NCBI GenBank assembly: GCA_006969625.1
Contig: CP030885.1
Coordinates: forward strand, 620,001-684,000
Length of the DNA: 64,000 bases
Source of the DNA: Rhodospirillaceae bacterium
GTDB lineage: Bacteria > Pseudomonadota > Alphaproteobacteria > Kiloniellales > DSM-21159
Direction of reading: 5' to 3'
Below are positions 49,974 through 62,436 of this stretch, one piece after another. Every line of letters starts with the position of its first letter. Position 1 is the first letter of the stretch. Below the pieces are notes generated by a model. The model saw only the letters and a program-made list of their open reading frames with translations, did no database searches and had not been told where the DNA came from. A program made the translations under genes and the position numbers.

Positions 49974-52900
49974 TCAGGCGGCGACGCCGCCGGTCACGGT
50001 CTCGCCCAGGCGCCCCTTGCTCGCGCGGGGCTCGGCGATGCCTTCGAGACGGTCCTCCAGCTCCTCGCCGGCCTGGCGCAGCGCCTCCAGGGTGGACTCG
50101 TCGGGGTTCCAGTACTTGCGGTCGTGCGCTTCCAGCAGGCGGTTGGCGACCTTGGCCAGCGCCTTGGGGTTCAGCTCGGCCAGGCGCGCGCGCATCTCCG
50201 GGTTCAGCACGAAGGTCTCGCTGACCTGGGTGTAGACCCAGGGCTGCACCTGGCCGGTGGTGGCCGACCAGCCCATGGTGTTGGTTACCGCCGCCTCGAT
50301 CTGGCGCACGCCCTCGTAGCCGTGCTTGAGCATGCCCTCGTACCAGCGCGGATTGAGGATGCGGGTGCGCGTCTCCAGAGCGACCTGCTCGCCGAGCGTG
50401 CGCACCGTGCCCTCGCTGCGGGTCTGGTCGCCGATGTAGACCGGCACGCCTTTGCCCTGGGCGCGCTGCACGGCGCGGCCGATACCGCCCAGGGTGTCGA
50501 AGTAGTGGTCGACCGTGGTGATCCCGACCTCCACCGACTCGAGGTTCTGGTAGGCCAGCGAGACGTCGGCCAGCATCGACTGCAGCAGCTCGGCCTGCTT
50601 GATCGGCTTGCCGGAGCGGCCGTAAGCGAAGCACTTGCGCTTGGCGTAGGCGTCCGCCAGTTCGTCCTCGTCCTGCCAGGCGCCGCTGTCGACGAGCTGG
50701 TTGACGTTGGAGCCGTAGGCGCCGTCGGCGTTGGAGAAGACCCGCAGCGCCGCCGTCTCCAGGTCGCAGCCGTGCTCGGCCTGGTAGGCCAGGGCATGGG
50801 CGCGCACGAAGTTCGTCTCCGCCGGTTCCTCGGCACTGGCCGCCAGCCAGGTCGCCTCGGCCAGCAGCTTGGTCTGCAGCGGCAGCAGGTCGCGGAAGAT
50901 GCCGGACAGCGTCACCACCACGTCGATACGCGGCCGGCCCAGCTCCTCCAGCGGGATCAGCTCGGCGCCGCACAGCCGGCCGTAGCCGTCGAAGCGCGGC
51001 TTGGCGCCGAGCAGCGCGAGCACCTGGCCGATCGGCCCGCCCGCGCTCTTCAGGTTGTCGGTGCCCCACAGCACGAAGGCGACCGACTGCGGCAGCGCGT
51101 TGCCCTCGCCGGCGTGGCGGTCGAGCAGGCGCTGCGCCTGGCGGCGGCCGTCGGCGACCGCGAAGGCGCTGGGAATGCGGAAGGGGTCGAAGCCGTGCAG
51201 GTTGCGCCCGGCCGGCAGCACCTCCGGCGTACGCAGGAGGTCGCCGCCCGGCGCCGGGCGGATGTAGCCGCCGTCCAGCGCGTGCAGCAGTCCGGCCAGT
51301 TCGTGGTCGCCGCACATCTTCTCGTGCGCCTCGGCCAGCCCTTGCAGCACGGCGATACGCGCCGCGTCCTCGCCGTGGCCGTCGAGCTTGGCCGCCTCGT
51401 GCGGCGTGCGCCCGGCGACGAGCGCGGCCACCGCCGCCTTCGAGGGCGCCGTCGCCGGCTCCAGCTCGGCCATGGCGAAGAGCAGGTCGACCCGCTCCTC
51501 GACGCTCGGCGGCGTGCCGACCGTGTGCAGACCATGCGGGATCAGCGACTGCTCGATCTCGCTCAGCTCGCGGGTCAGCTCGACGATCCGCGCGCCGGCA
51601 TCGCCGTTCCACAGCGGCTCGGCCTCGGCCAGGTCGATCTCGGCGGCCTGCGCCTGGATCAGCTCGGCGAGCTGATCCCGCTCGGCCTCCGCGTCCGGTG
51701 TCAGGCCGCGCCAGTGGTCGATCGAGGCCCGCAGGTCGGCAAGGCCGCGGTAGAGGCCCGCATGGGTCACCGGCGGCGTCATGTAGGTGACGATGGTGGC
51801 GCCGGAGCGGCGCTTGGCGATCGTCCCCTCGGAGGGGTTGTTGGCGGCGTAGAGGTAGAAGTTCGGCAGGTCGCCGATCAGCCGGTCGGGCCAGCAGGCG
51901 CCGGACATGCCGGTCTGCTTGCCGGGCATGAACTCCAACGCGCCGTGGGTGCCGAAGTGGAGCACCGCATTGGCGCCGAAGTCCTCGCGCAGCCAGCGGT
52001 AGAAGGCGCTGAAGGCATGCGTCGGGGCGAAGCCCTGCTCGAACAGCAGGCGCATCGGATCCCCCTCGTAGCCGAAGCCGGGCTGCACGCCGACGAAGAC
52101 CTTGCCGAAGCGGGCGCCGAGCACGAAGAGGCTGCGCCCGTCGGTGAGCTGGCGGCCGGGCGCCGGGCCCCAGGCGGCCTCGATCTCCTTCAGCCAGGGC
52201 TCGCGCCGGACGTGGTCGTCGACCGGGATGTGCGCGGCGACGTTGGCGTCGGCGCCGTAGACCTCGGCATTGCCGCCGAGCAGCGCGGCGCGCAGGGCCT
52301 CCGGCGACTCCGGCACCTCGACGTCGTAGCCCTCGCGCTGCAGCCCGCGCAGCGTCGCGTGCAGCGAGCCGAAGACGTCCAGGTAGGCGGCCGTGCCGGT
52401 CGCTCCGCTGTTCGGCGGGAAGTTGAACAGCACGACAGCGAGCTTACGCTCGGCCTTCTCGGCGCGTCGCAGGGCGACGGTCTTGGCGACGCGCGCAGCC
52501 AGCATCTCGGCGCGGTCGATGCAGACGTGCATGTCCTGTGCGGCGGCGGCGTCGAAGCGGCAATGGCGGTGGCAGCCGTGGCACTCCACCTCGCCGCCGC
52601 ACGACCGGCCGCCGAAGACGGTGGGCCCGATGGCGCCGTCCAGCTCCGGGATGGCGATCTGGATGGTCGACTCCACCGGCATCAGGCCGCGGCTGGAGCC
52701 GCCCCACTGTTCCAGGCTCTGGAACTCGACCGCCTGGGCGGCGATGTAGGGCACGTCCAGGCGCGCCAGCATCTCCTCGGCCGCCTGGGAGTCGTTGTAG
52801 GCCGGCCCGCCGACCAGCGAGAAGCCGGTCAGCGAGACCACGGCGTCGACCGTGGCCCGGCCCGTCTCGTCCATGAAGTAGGCTTCGATCGCCGGGCGCT

Positions 52901-53798
52901 GGTCCAGGCCCATGGCGAAGGCCGGTACGATCTCCAGGCCGCGTGCCTCCAGCGCCGCGATCACGCCGTCGTAGTGGCCGGTGTCGCCGGCCAGCACGTA
53001 GGAGCGCATCAGCAGCAGGCCGACCCGGCCGGTCGGACGCTTCGGCCGCGGCAGGCGCTGCGCCTCGGCGACGATGCCGCCCTTGGCGTCCGGGTGGTAG
53101 AGGCCGAGGTCCGGATACTCGACCGGCGCCTGGGCGGGCGTGGCGCCGCGCAGGTGACGGCGCGGGCCGTCGGCGTAGCGGTCGATCAGGAAGCGGACCA
53201 GATGCACCACGTTGTGCTCCGACCCGGCCAGCCAGTACTGCAGCGTCAGGAAGTAGGCGCGTACGTCCTGGGCCGGCCCGGGGATGAAGCGCAGGATCTT
53301 CGGCAGGCGGCGCAGCATGGCGACCTGCTGGTGCCCGGCGCTCTGCCCCGGCTTCTTCTTGCTGCCGCGCAGGCGCTTGAGCAGGGAGAGCATGCCGCCC
53401 TGGTTCTCGCCGTCCATCGAGAAACGGCCGAGGCGGGTCAGCTTGACGACCTCGCTGGCGGAGATGCAGCCGACCATGGCATCGCACTGCGCGCGCCGCG
53501 CCTTGAGGTCCGGCAGCACCGCCTGGATGTGCTCCTCGACGAACAGCATGCAGGCGATGACGATGTCGCCGCGCGCGATGTCGGCCTTGCAGCGGGCCAG
53601 CGACTCGGGGTCGTTGGCCCAGTCGGTCGCCGCGTGGAAGTGCAGCTCCAGCCCGGGAATCTGCCGGCGCAGGGTCTTGGTCGCCCGCTGGGTGGCGCTG
53701 GCCAGGTGCCGGTCGAGCGTGATCAGCACCACGCGCACCGGCGTGGCGGCGTCCGCTGCGCCCGTGGCCGGGCTATTTGCCGAAGTGCGCTTTGGCAT
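49974..53798 (-). CDS. bchH: Magnesium chelatase large subunit
   Basis: 1,274 residues, the size of BchH. The opening ([19 protein letters not shown]) and blocks such as [50 protein letters not shown] and [15 protein letters not shown] are characteristic. It binds protoporphyrin IX and, with BchI and BchD (not in the window), inserts Mg2+. The start overlaps the bchB end by 26 bp. Confidence 0.97.
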   Translation of the reverse strand: MPKRTSANSPATGAADAATPVRVVLITLDRHLASATQRATKTLRRQIPGLELHFHAATDWANDPESLARCKADIARGDIVIACMLFVEEHIQAVLPDLKARRAQCDAMVGCISASEVVKLTRLGRFSMDGENQGGMLSLLKRLRGSKKKPGQSAGHQQVAMLRRLPKILRFIPGPAQDVRAYFLTLQYWLAGSEHNVVHLVRFLIDRYADGPRRHLRGATPAQAPVEYPDLGLYHPDAKGGIVAEAQRLPRPKRPTGRVGLLLMRSYVLAGDTGHYDGVIAALEARGLEIVPAFAMGLDQRPAIEAYFMDETGRATVDAVVSLTGFSLVGGPAYNDSQAAEEMLARLDVPYIAAQAVEFQSLEQWGGSSRGLMPVESTIQIAIPELDGAIGPTVFGGRSCGGEVECHGCHRHCRFDAAAAQDMHVCIDRAEMLAARVAKTVALRRAEKAERKLAVVLFNFPPNSGATGTAAYLDVFGSLHATLRGLQREGYDVEVPESPEALRAALLGGNAEVYGADANVAAHIPVDDHVRREPWLKEIEAAWGPAPGRQLTDGRSLFVLGARFGKVFVGVQPGFGYEGDPMRLLFEQGFAPTHAFSAFYRWLREDFGANAVLHFGTHGALEFMPGKQTGMSGACWPDRLIGDLPNFYLYAANNPSEGTIAKRRSGATIVTYMTPPVTHAGLYRGLADLRASIDHWRGLTPDAEAERDQLAELIQAQAAEIDLAEAEPLWNGDAGARIVELTRELSEIEQSLIPHGLHTVGTPPSVEERVDLLFAMAELEPATAPSKAAVAALVAGRTPHEAAKLDGHGEDAARIAVLQGLAEAHEKMCGDHELAGLLHALDGGYIRPAPGGDLLRTPEVLPAGRNLHGFDPFRIPSAFAVADGRRQAQRLLDRHAGEGNALPQSVAFVLWGTDNLKSAGGPIGQVLALLGAKPRFDGYGRLCGAELIPLEELGRPRIDVVVTLSGIFRDLLPLQTKLLAEATWLAASAEEPAETNFVRAHALAYQAEHGCDLETAALRVFSNADGAYGSNVNQLVDSGAWQDEDELADAYAKRKCFAYGRSGKPIKQAELLQSMLADVSLAYQNLESVEVGITTVDHYFDTLGGIGRAVQRAQGKGVPVYIGDQTRSEGTVRTLGEQVALETRTRILNPRWYEGMLKHGYEGVRQIEAAVTNTMGWSATTGQVQPWVYTQVSETFVLNPEMRARLAELNPKALAKVANRLLEAHDRKYWNPDESTLEALRQAGEELEDRLEGIAEPRASKGRLGETVTGGVAA

Positions 53799-55407
53799 CG
53801 TAGAGCGTCTCGACGGTGATCGCGGCTACGCCGTGCTCGGCCGCGAAGCGTTCGGTGTTGCGCCGCGCCTTGCCGCGCACGAAGAAGGGGATCTTCTTCA
53901 GTTCCTTCTCGGCCTCGGCGGTCCAGGCGGGCTCGCCGGCGGCCGGCGCGCTCTCGGCTTCGGCTCGTGACTCTGCAGCTTGCAAGACCGGCGCGGCGAT
54001 GCGGATCTCGGCGGCCGCCGGCTCCGGCACGGGCTCGGCCGCCGCCGTGGCGCGGCGCGTGCCGTGCGCCAGGTGCGAGCCACCGGCCTCGTCATGGAAC
54101 TCGAAGTCCTCGCGGAACATGCCGAGCAGGTGCTCCTCCAGGCCCATGACCAGGGGATGCACCCAGGTGTCGAACAGCACGTTGGCGCCTTCCCAACCCA
54201 TCTGCGGCGCGTAGCGCGCGGGGTAGTCCTGCACGTGCACCGGCGCGGAGATGACGGCGCAGCCGATCCCGAGCCGCTTGGCCATGTGGCGTTCCATCTG
54301 AGTGCCCAGCACCAGCTCGGGCTGCAGCGCCTCGATCCGCTCCTCGACCTCCAGGTAATCGTCGGTGATCAGCGCCTCGACGCCGTAGCGCTCGGCGACG
54401 GCGCGCACCTCGCGGGCCATCTCGCGGCTGTAGGTGCCGATGCCGACCACCTCGAAGCCCAGCTCCTCCTGGGCAACGCGCGCGGCGGCGACCGCGTGGG
54501 TGCCGTCGCCGAAAACGAAGACGCGCTTGCCGGTCAGGTAGGTCGAGTCGATCGAGCGCGACCACCACGGCAGGCGCGAGGGCTCGCCGGCCAGCGCCGG
54601 GTTCGGATCGACGCCGGTCAGCTCCCCGACCTCTTTCAGGAAGTCCTTCGTCGCGCCGATGCCGATCGGCACCACCGTCGTGTGCGGCTGGCGGAAAGTG
54701 CGCTTCAGCCAACTCGCCGCCGAGAGGGCGATTTCCGGATAGAGCACCACGTTGAAGTCGGCCTCGCCGAGCCGGGCGATGTCGGCCGGAGTGGCGTTCA
54801 GCGGCGCCACGACGCGCACCTCGACGCCGATCGACTCCAGCAGCTTGCGCACCTCGAGCACGTCGTCGCGGTGGCGGAAGCCGAGCGCCGTCGGGCCGAG
54901 CAGGTTGCAACTCGGCGCCCGGCCCACCGGCCGCGGCGTGCGCTCGCTGCCCGGCGCCGGGGCGTTCGGGCCGGCCAGGGTGCGGACCGTTTGGTAGAAG
55001 GTCTCGGCGGCGCCCCAGTTCTCCTTCTTCGAGTAGCTGGGCAGCTCCAGCGGGACGACCGGCACGGAGAGATTCAGCGCCTTGGCGAGACCGCCGGGGT
55101 CGTCCTGGATCAGCTCGGCGGTGCAGGAGGCACCGACCAGCAGCGCCTTCGGCTGGAAGCGCTCGACCGCCTCGGCCGCCGCCGTCTTGAACAGCTCGGC
55201 CGTGTCGCTGCCCAGGTCGCGCGCCTGGAAGGTGGTGTAGGTCACCGGCGGCCGCTTGTCGCGCCGCTCGATCATGGTGAACAGCAGGTCGGCGTAGGTG
55301 TCGCCCTGCGGCGCGTGGAGCACGTAGTGCACGTCCTTCATCGCCGTGGCGACGCGCATGGCGCCGACGTGCGGCGGGCCCTCGTAGGTCCAGACGGTGA
55401 GCTGCAT
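53773..55407 (-). CDS. bchB: Dark-operative protochlorophyllide reductase subunit B
   Basis: 544 residues: [20 protein letters not shown] at the N terminus, [16 protein letters not shown] with the Cys that helps hold the NB cluster, [37 protein letters not shown] boundary block, an Ala/Glu/Pro linker and the C-terminal PCP-red domain ([19 protein letters not shown]). It works with BchN and BchL to reduce ring D of protochlorophyllide in the dark. It follows bchN by four bases. Confidence 0.97.
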   Translation of the reverse strand: MQLTVWTYEGPPHVGAMRVATAMKDVHYVLHAPQGDTYADLLFTMIERRDKRPPVTYTTFQARDLGSDTAELFKTAAAEAVERFQPKALLVGASCTAELIQDDPGGLAKALNLSVPVVPLELPSYSKKENWGAAETFYQTVRTLAGPNAPAPGSERTPRPVGRAPSCNLLGPTALGFRHRDDVLEVRKLLESIGVEVRVVAPLNATPADIARLGEADFNVVLYPEIALSAASWLKRTFRQPHTTVVPIGIGATKDFLKEVGELTGVDPNPALAGEPSRLPWWSRSIDSTYLTGKRVFVFGDGTHAVAAARVAQEELGFEVVGIGTYSREMAREVRAVAERYGVEALITDDYLEVEERIEALQPELVLGTQMERHMAKRLGIGCAVISAPVHVQDYPARYAPQMGWEGANVLFDTWVHPLVMGLEEHLLGMFREDFEFHDEAGGSHLAHGTRRATAAAEPVPEPAAAEIRIAAPVLQAAESRAEAESAPAAGEPAWTAEAEKELKKIPFFVRGKARRNTERFAAEHGVAAITVETLYDAKAHFGK

Positions 55408-55411
55408 GTCC

Positions 55412-57338
<1,927 letters not shown>

Positions 57339-57532
57339 CACGCCCATTGCCGTACGTAGACTGGGGGTAACGATCCCGGTCGTGCCTGACGTGAATCAAA
57401 AAGAATGCCCGTTCCGTCATCGGTGCAGCAGTTTCGATTGAAGGGCGCAAGAACCCATGCTCTGCTGATTTATGGAGAGTCGGCGGCAAGGCGCCCGACA
57501 ATCGGGAACAAGACAGCTTGGGGGAGGTACCG

Positions 57533-58549
57533 ATGGCCGGACTAGGCGAGCACCTGGGGGACGGAAGGCTCGGCACCGCTTACGGCAACGGCAGGGCGGA
57601 AAACACGGAGTTCGAGGCTGCGCCGTCGCAACAGCTTAACTCGCGAGGGCAGAACGCGCAGGAGCCGCCGGGCCTCGCACGCGATCCGGAGATGCGCGCG
57701 CGCTTGGCGCGCACCATCGAGGGCGAGATCATCCCCCGCCTGAAGCTGGCGCACGCCGCACAGAGTCCCACTGCCTGCGAATGCCGCGCGTTCGAGGCCA
57801 CCGGGCACATCACGCCGGACGACATCCTGGCGTTCGCCAAGCTGGTCATCGCCAACGAGGTCGGCGTGGCGCTGGCGCACATCGAGGTGGTCCGCGCGCA
57901 GGGCAGTTCGCTCGACTGCATCTTTCTGGACCTGCTGGCGCCGACCGCCCGGATCATGGGCGACATGTGGCTGGCCGACGAGTGCAGCTTCATCGACGTG
58001 ACCATCGGGCTGGCGCGGCTGCAGCAGATCGTGCGCGATCTCAGCGCCGACTTCGAGCCGGAGCTGGACGAGGCGCGGCCGCGGCGGCGGGCGCTGCTGA
58101 TGCCCGCGCCCGGCGAGCAGCACTCGCTCGGCATCGCCATGGTCGAGCAGTTTTTCCGGCGTGCCGGGTGGGAGGTCGCAGCCTCGCCGCAGAACGCCAG
58201 CGAACTGCTCGGCACGGTGCGCAAGGACTGGTTTGCGATGGTCGGTTTTTCGGTCGGCTGTGTCGAGTTGATCGATAGCTTACAAACTGTTATCCGTTCG
58301 ATGCGTCACACCTCCCGCAACCCCGACCTGGTCGTCATGGTCGGGGGCGCGGCCTTCAGCGATCAACCCGAACTCGTCTCGCGAGTCGGCGCCGATGCGA
58401 TGGCGGTCGACGGTCGTCAGGCCGTGCTGGCCGCCAACGGGCTGCTTTCCGCCACGACGCCTGCGCCCGCGCCGGATCGGTCGCGATCCAAGGCAAACTG
58501 GAAGCGCAATGGAGCCTCAGGCCTCACGCGATACGGCACTCCAGTTTAG
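57533..58549 (+). CDS. aerR: AerR/PpaA, B12-binding antirepressor-type regulator
   Basis: 338 residues. The helical domain (ITPDDILAFAKLVIANEVGVAL) is followed by a cobalamin-binding Rossmann domain: RALLMPAPGEQHSLGIAMVEQFFRRAGWEV, with His197 in the Co-ligand place, and MVGFSVGCVELIDSL, VVMVGGAAFSDQPELV. In Rhodobacter, AerR/PpaA modulates CrtJ/PpsR according to B12 and light. The start at 57533 has an excellent GGGGGAGG site. It overlaps ppsR by 41 bp, so the two regulators are made together. The first 60 residues are low in complexity. Confidence 0.93.
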   Translation: MAGLGEHLGDGRLGTAYGNGRAENTEFEAAPSQQLNSRGQNAQEPPGLARDPEMRARLARTIEGEIIPRLKLAHAAQSPTACECRAFEATGHITPDDILAFAKLVIANEVGVALAHIEVVRAQGSSLDCIFLDLLAPTARIMGDMWLADECSFIDVTIGLARLQQIVRDLSADFEPELDEARPRRRALLMPAPGEQHSLGIAMVEQFFRRAGWEVAASPQNASELLGTVRKDWFAMVGFSVGCVELIDSLQTVIRSMRHTSRNPDLVVMVGGAAFSDQPELVSRVGADAMAVDGRQAVLAANGLLSATTPAPAPDRSRSKANWKRNGASGLTRYGTPV

Positions 58550-59954
58550 CGCACCCGAATCCTCGCTCGGGGATCTCGATGCCGACGTTGCAGCCAGGCT
58601 GATCGCCACTGCCGCCGACATCGCCCTGATCGTCGATCCGGACGGGACTATCCATGACTTGGCGCTGGGCACCGAGGGCGCCGACATCGCAGGCGCCCAG
58701 GCCTGGGTCGGTCAGCCCTGGATCGAGACGGTCACGGCGGAGAGCCGCGCCAAGGTGGAAGACCTGATCCGCCAGGCCAAGCGTGCCGCGCCGCCGCGCT
58801 GGCGCGAGATCAACCATTCCGCCGCCGGCGACGGCTCGATCCCGATCCGCTACGCCGCCATGCAGGCCGGTGCCAACGGCCGCATCGTCGCCATCGGCCG
58901 CGACCTGCGCGCGATCGCCGCGGCGCAGCAGCGCCTGGTCGGCTACCAGCAGTCGATGGAGCGCGAATACGCCCGCCTGCGCCATGCCGAGACGCGCTAC
59001 CGGCTGCTGTTCCAGATCTCTTCCGAGGCGGTACTGATCGTCGATGCCGCCAACGCCGCCGTCGTCGACGTCAACCCGGCCGCAAGCGAACTGCTTGGCG
59101 AGGGCGAGAAACGCACCTTGGGGCGCACCTTCCTCGAGCTCTTCACCGTCGAGACGCGGCCGGAAGTCGAGGCCCTGCTCGGCACGGCCCGCGCCGTCGG
59201 GCGCGGCGAACGGGTCGAGGCCGTCCTGACCGCCAGCGCGCGCCCCATCCTGGTCTCCGCCACCCTGTTCCGGCAGGACAAGGCGGTGCACTTCCTGGTC
59301 CGTCTGACGCCGGTGCAGGCGGCGCGCAACCACATCGAGCTGCCGCAGGGCGAGTCGCGGGTGATTCGCGTCATGCAGAACCTGCCCGATGCCTTCGTCG
59401 TCACCGCGCCCGACCGTCGGATCCTGACCGTCAACGCCGCCTTCCTCGAGATGACCCAGCTCGCCAGCGAGGAACAGGCGGCCGGGCAGCCGATCGAGCG
59501 CTGGCTCGGCCGGCCCGGCGTCGACAGCCAGATCCTCGCCAAGTCGCTGCAGGAACACGGCTCCGTCAGCAACTACAACACCGTGGTGCACACCGAGCTC
59601 GGCACCAGCGAAGAGGTCGAGGTCTCGGCCGTGTCCGTCGAGAACGGCGAGGAGCCGTGCCTCGGCTTCGTCGTCCGCGCCGTCGGCCGGCGAGTCGCCA
59701 CCAACTTCCGCGACCGCCAGGAACTGCCGCACTCGGTGGAGCAGTTGACCGAACTGGTCGGCCGCGTCCCGCTGAAGGATCTGGTGCGCGATACCACCGA
59801 CATCATCGAACGCCTCTGCGTCGAGGCGGCCTTGGAACTGACCGGGGACAACCGGGCCTCGGCTGCCCAGATGCTCGGGCTCAGCCGTCAGAGCCTTTAC
59901 GCCAAGCTGCGCCGCTACGGCATCGGCGACGCCGACAGCGACGACGAGGTTTGA
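58509..59954 (+). CDS. ppsR: PpsR/CrtJ photosynthesis repressor
   Basis: 481 residues: an N-terminal domain, a Q-rich helix (AAAQQRLVGYQQSMEREYARLRH boundary), two PAS domains (about 155-275 and 290-400) and a Fis-type helix-turn-helix, ALELTGDNRASAAQMLGLSRQSLYAKLRRYGI. It represses bch, crt and puc genes by binding TGT-N12-ACA. Only two cysteines occur, Cys384 and Cys437; the latter is in the HTH region, as in other PpsR proteins, but there is no Cys between the PAS domains as in Rhodobacter. It starts inside the end of aerR. Confidence 0.95.
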   Translation: MEPQASRDTALQFSAPESSLGDLDADVAARLIATAADIALIVDPDGTIHDLALGTEGADIAGAQAWVGQPWIETVTAESRAKVEDLIRQAKRAAPPRWREINHSAAGDGSIPIRYAAMQAGANGRIVAIGRDLRAIAAAQQRLVGYQQSMEREYARLRHAETRYRLLFQISSEAVLIVDAANAAVVDVNPAASELLGEGEKRTLGRTFLELFTVETRPEVEALLGTARAVGRGERVEAVLTASARPILVSATLFRQDKAVHFLVRLTPVQAARNHIELPQGESRVIRVMQNLPDAFVVTAPDRRILTVNAAFLEMTQLASEEQAAGQPIERWLGRPGVDSQILAKSLQEHGSVSNYNTVVHTELGTSEEVEVSAVSVENGEEPCLGFVVRAVGRRVATNFRDRQELPHSVEQLTELVGRVPLKDLVRDTTDIIERLCVEAALELTGDNRASAAQMLGLSRQSLYAKLRRYGIGDADSDDEV

Positions 59955-60024
59955 CCGACCGGCCTGGGCCTCGCCCAGAAATCGCATTTGAATCAATCGC
60001 TTGATGCCGCCGGTCCAGGGCGGC

Positions 60025-60038
60025 TTGATGCAGGTCAA
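60025..60038 (+). promoter_or_regulatory. FnrL-like box upstream of bchG
   Basis: TTGAT-GCAG-GTCAA matches the FNR/FnrL consensus TTGAT-N4-ATCAA at nine of ten fixed positions. It lies 75-62 bp before the bchG ATG and just upstream of the PpsR-type pair, in a place suitable for anaerobic activation. Confidence 0.5.
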
Positions 60039-60052
60039 GATGCCGACGGGTG

Positions 60053-60096
60053 TGTAATGCTGGCTTGACACTTTTATCTGTCAACCACAAACTACA
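60053..60096 (+). promoter_or_regulatory. Tandem PpsR/CrtJ operators and promoter of bchG
   Basis: Two exact TGT-N12-ACA palindromes lie at 60053-60070 and 60079-60096, separated by 8 bp, the spacing I recall for cooperative CrtJ sites at bchC. The first contains TTGACA (60065-60070), a consensus -35. A weak -10 (CAAACT, 60088-60093) would sit inside the second site. The second site ends three bases before ATG 60100, and no ribosome site is present. Confidence 0.75.
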
Positions 60097-60099
60097 TCC

Positions 60100-61035
60100 A
60101 TGAGCGACCAAGCCCTGACCCCTGCCGCGGTGCGCAGCGTCCCCTCGCCGGCGACGGTCCTGGAGCTGCTGAAGCCGATCACCTGGTTCGCGCCCATGTG
60201 GGCGCTGATGTGCGGCGTCGTCTCCTCGGGCGTGCCGCTGCTGGAGCGCTGGTGGGAGATCCTGCTCGGCATCCTGCTGGCCGGCCCCCTGGTCTGCGCC
60301 ACCAGCCAGGCGGTGAACGACTGGTTCGACCGGCACGTCGACGCGATCAACGAGCCGAACCGCCCCATCCCCTCCGGCCGCGTGCCGGGACGTTGGGGCC
60401 TGTACATCGCGCTGATCTGGTCGGCCATGTCGCTCGCCGTCGCCTGGGTGCTCGGCGTCTGGGTGTTCTGGGCGGCGCTGCTCGGGTTGATCCTGGCCTG
60501 GGCCTATTCCATGCCGCCGGCGCGCCTGAAGCTCAACGGCTGGTGGGGCAACGCCGCCTGCGGCTTCGCCTACGAGGGCATCCCCTGGTTCACCGGCGCC
60601 GCGCTGATGATGGCGATGGCGCCGGACTGGAAGATCGTCGCGCTCGCCGTGCTCTACTCGATCGGCGCGCACGGGATCATGACGCTCAACGACTTCAAGG
60701 CGGTGGAAGGCGACCGTCAGATGGGCGTGCGCTCCCTGCCGGTGCAGCTCGGCGTCAAGCCGGCGGCCTACTTCGCCTGCGTGGTGATGGCGCTGCCGCA
60801 GGCCGCGGTGATCTGGTTGCTGTTCGACTGGGGGCACCCGGTCTACGCCGCCGGCGTCGTCGCTCTGCTCAGCGTCCAGCTCGTGCTGATGGTCCGTCTG
60901 TTCGAGGACCCGCGCAAGATGGCGCCCTGGTACAACGCCACCGGCACCACGCTCTACGTCCTCGGCATGCTGGTCGCCGCCTTCGCGATCCGCCCCGAGA
61001 TGGCGGCGATCGCCGCCGGGGCCGGCGGGCAATGA
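60100..61035 (+). CDS. bchG: Bacteriochlorophyll synthase (geranylgeranyl/phytyl transferase)
   Basis: 311 residues, UbiA family with eight or nine membrane segments. The first Asp motif is NDWFDRHVDAINEPNRPIPSGR and the second is NDFKAVEGDRQMGVRSLP, as in BchG. It esterifies bacteriochlorophyllide with geranylgeranyl diphosphate. It begins an overlapping run with the PucC-like gene and bchP. No ribosome site is seen before the ATG. Confidence 0.97.
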   Translation: MSDQALTPAAVRSVPSPATVLELLKPITWFAPMWALMCGVVSSGVPLLERWWEILLGILLAGPLVCATSQAVNDWFDRHVDAINEPNRPIPSGRVPGRWGLYIALIWSAMSLAVAWVLGVWVFWAALLGLILAWAYSMPPARLKLNGWWGNAACGFAYEGIPWFTGAALMMAMAPDWKIVALAVLYSIGAHGIMTLNDFKAVEGDRQMGVRSLPVQLGVKPAAYFACVVMALPQAAVIWLLFDWGHPVYAAGVVALLSVQLVLMVRLFEDPRKMAPWYNATGTTLYVLGMLVAAFAIRPEMAAIAAGAGGQ

Positions 61036-62396
61036 GCGCGGCGGCGGGCGCGGCGGCTGCGCCGCTCGGCTGGCTCGGCATCGTCCGTCTCGGCCTGGTG
61101 CAGACCGCGCTCGGCGCCATCGTCGTGCTGACCACCTCCACCCTCAACCGCGTCATGGTGGTCGAGTTGGGCCTGGTGGCGATGCTGCCCGGCGCGCTGG
61201 TGGCGATGCACTATGCGCTGCAGGTCTTCCGCCCGACCTGGGGCTACGGCTCCGACAAGAGCGGTCGGCGCACCCCCTGGATCGTCGGCGGCATGGCGGC
61301 GCTCGCCCTCGGCGGGTTTGGCGCGGCGGTGGCCACCGCCTGGATGGCCAGCAACGTCGCCGCCGGCATCGCCCTGGCGGTCGTCGCTTTCGTCTTGATC
61401 GGCGGCGGCGTCGGCGCCTCCGGCACGGCCCTGCTGACGCTGCTGGCCACGCGCGTACCGGCCAAGCGGCGGGCGGCGGCGGCGACCACCGTGTGGATGA
61501 TGATGATCGCTGGCTTCGTCGTCACGGCGACGACGGCAGGCCACTTCCTCGACCCCTTCTCGCCGGAGCGGCTGGTGGCGGTGGCCGGCACGGTCTCCGC
61601 CCTGGCCTTCCTGCTGACGCTGGTGGCGATCGCCGGCGTCGAGGGCCGGCCGGGTCTGGCCGCCGGTCTGGCGTCGCCCGACAGCCAGACGCGCCAGGTC
61701 GACGCCAGCTTCCGCGAGGCCCTGGCGCATGTCTGGGCCGAGCCGGCGGCGCGCCGCTTCGCCGTGTTCGTCTTCGTCTCGATGCTCGCCTACAGCGCCC
61801 AGGACCTGATCCTCGAGCCCTATGCCGGGGCCGTCTTCCGCCTCACGCCGGGCGAATCCACCAAGCTGGCCGGCGTGCAGCACGGCGGCGTCTTCGTCGG
61901 CATGCTGCTGGTCGGCGTGCTCGGGAGCTGGCTGCGCCACCGCCGAATCGGCTCGCTGCAGACCTGGATCGTCGGCGGCTGCCTGGCCTCCGCGGCCGCC
62001 CTCGCCAACCTGGCGCTGGGCGGGCTGAGCGGCAACCCGAACTGGCCGCTGCAGCCCTCCGTCTTCGCGCTCGGCGTCGCCAACGGCTGCTTTGCGGTCG
62101 CCGCCATCGGCTCGATGATGTCGCTTGCCACCGCCGGCGAGGGCGCGCGCGAGGGCACGCGCATGGGGCTGTGGGGCGCGGCCCAGGCGGTCGCCTTCGG
62201 GCTCGGCGGCTTCCTCGGCACCGCGGCGATCGACCTGGCCCGGGCGCTGATCGACTCGCTTGCCGCCGCCTATGCCACGGTCTTCATCGCCGAAGGCCTG
62301 ATGTTCCTGGTCGCGGCGCACCTGGCGCTCGGCCTCACCCGCAAGACCGACCTGAACCTGAAGACCGCCCGCGTGAGCATGCCGGCCGCCGGCTGA
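61032..62396 (+). CDS. PucC-family MFS protein of the bchG-bchP interval
   Basis: 454 residues with 12 membrane segments. STLNRVMVVELGLVAMLPGALVAMHYALQVFRPTWGYGSD boundary and FVSMLAYSAQDLILEPYAGAVF are family hallmarks. It corresponds in position to the BCH-family gene found between bchG and bchP in Rhodobacter and probably handles bacteriochlorophyll delivery or a late pigment step. It overlaps bchG by four bases. Confidence 0.92.
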   Translation: MSAAAGAAAAPLGWLGIVRLGLVQTALGAIVVLTTSTLNRVMVVELGLVAMLPGALVAMHYALQVFRPTWGYGSDKSGRRTPWIVGGMAALALGGFGAAVATAWMASNVAAGIALAVVAFVLIGGGVGASGTALLTLLATRVPAKRRAAAATTVWMMMIAGFVVTATTAGHFLDPFSPERLVAVAGTVSALAFLLTLVAIAGVEGRPGLAAGLASPDSQTRQVDASFREALAHVWAEPAARRFAVFVFVSMLAYSAQDLILEPYAGAVFRLTPGESTKLAGVQHGGVFVGMLLVGVLGSWLRHRRIGSLQTWIVGGCLASAAALANLALGGLSGNPNWPLQPSVFALGVANGCFAVAAIGSMMSLATAGEGAREGTRMGLWGAAQAVAFGLGGFLGTAAIDLARALIDSLAAAYATVFIAEGLMFLVAAHLALGLTRKTDLNLKTARVSMPAAG

Positions 62397-62436
62397 GCCA
62401 TGCCTCGGCCGCGGGCCGAAAGGGACGAAGACGACC

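Noticed and set aside
50124..53819. A 1,231-codon open frame on the plus strand opposite bchH
   Set aside because: It is antisense to a clearly conserved BchH gene. High GC leaves long stop-free shadow frames; the translation is rich in Arg, Gly and Ala and shows no motifs.
59992..60005. ATCAA-TCGC-TTGAT as an FNR site or terminator after ppsR
   Set aside because: The half sites are in the reverse order to the FNR consensus, and the 5-bp AT-rich stem has no T tract, so neither reading is convincing.
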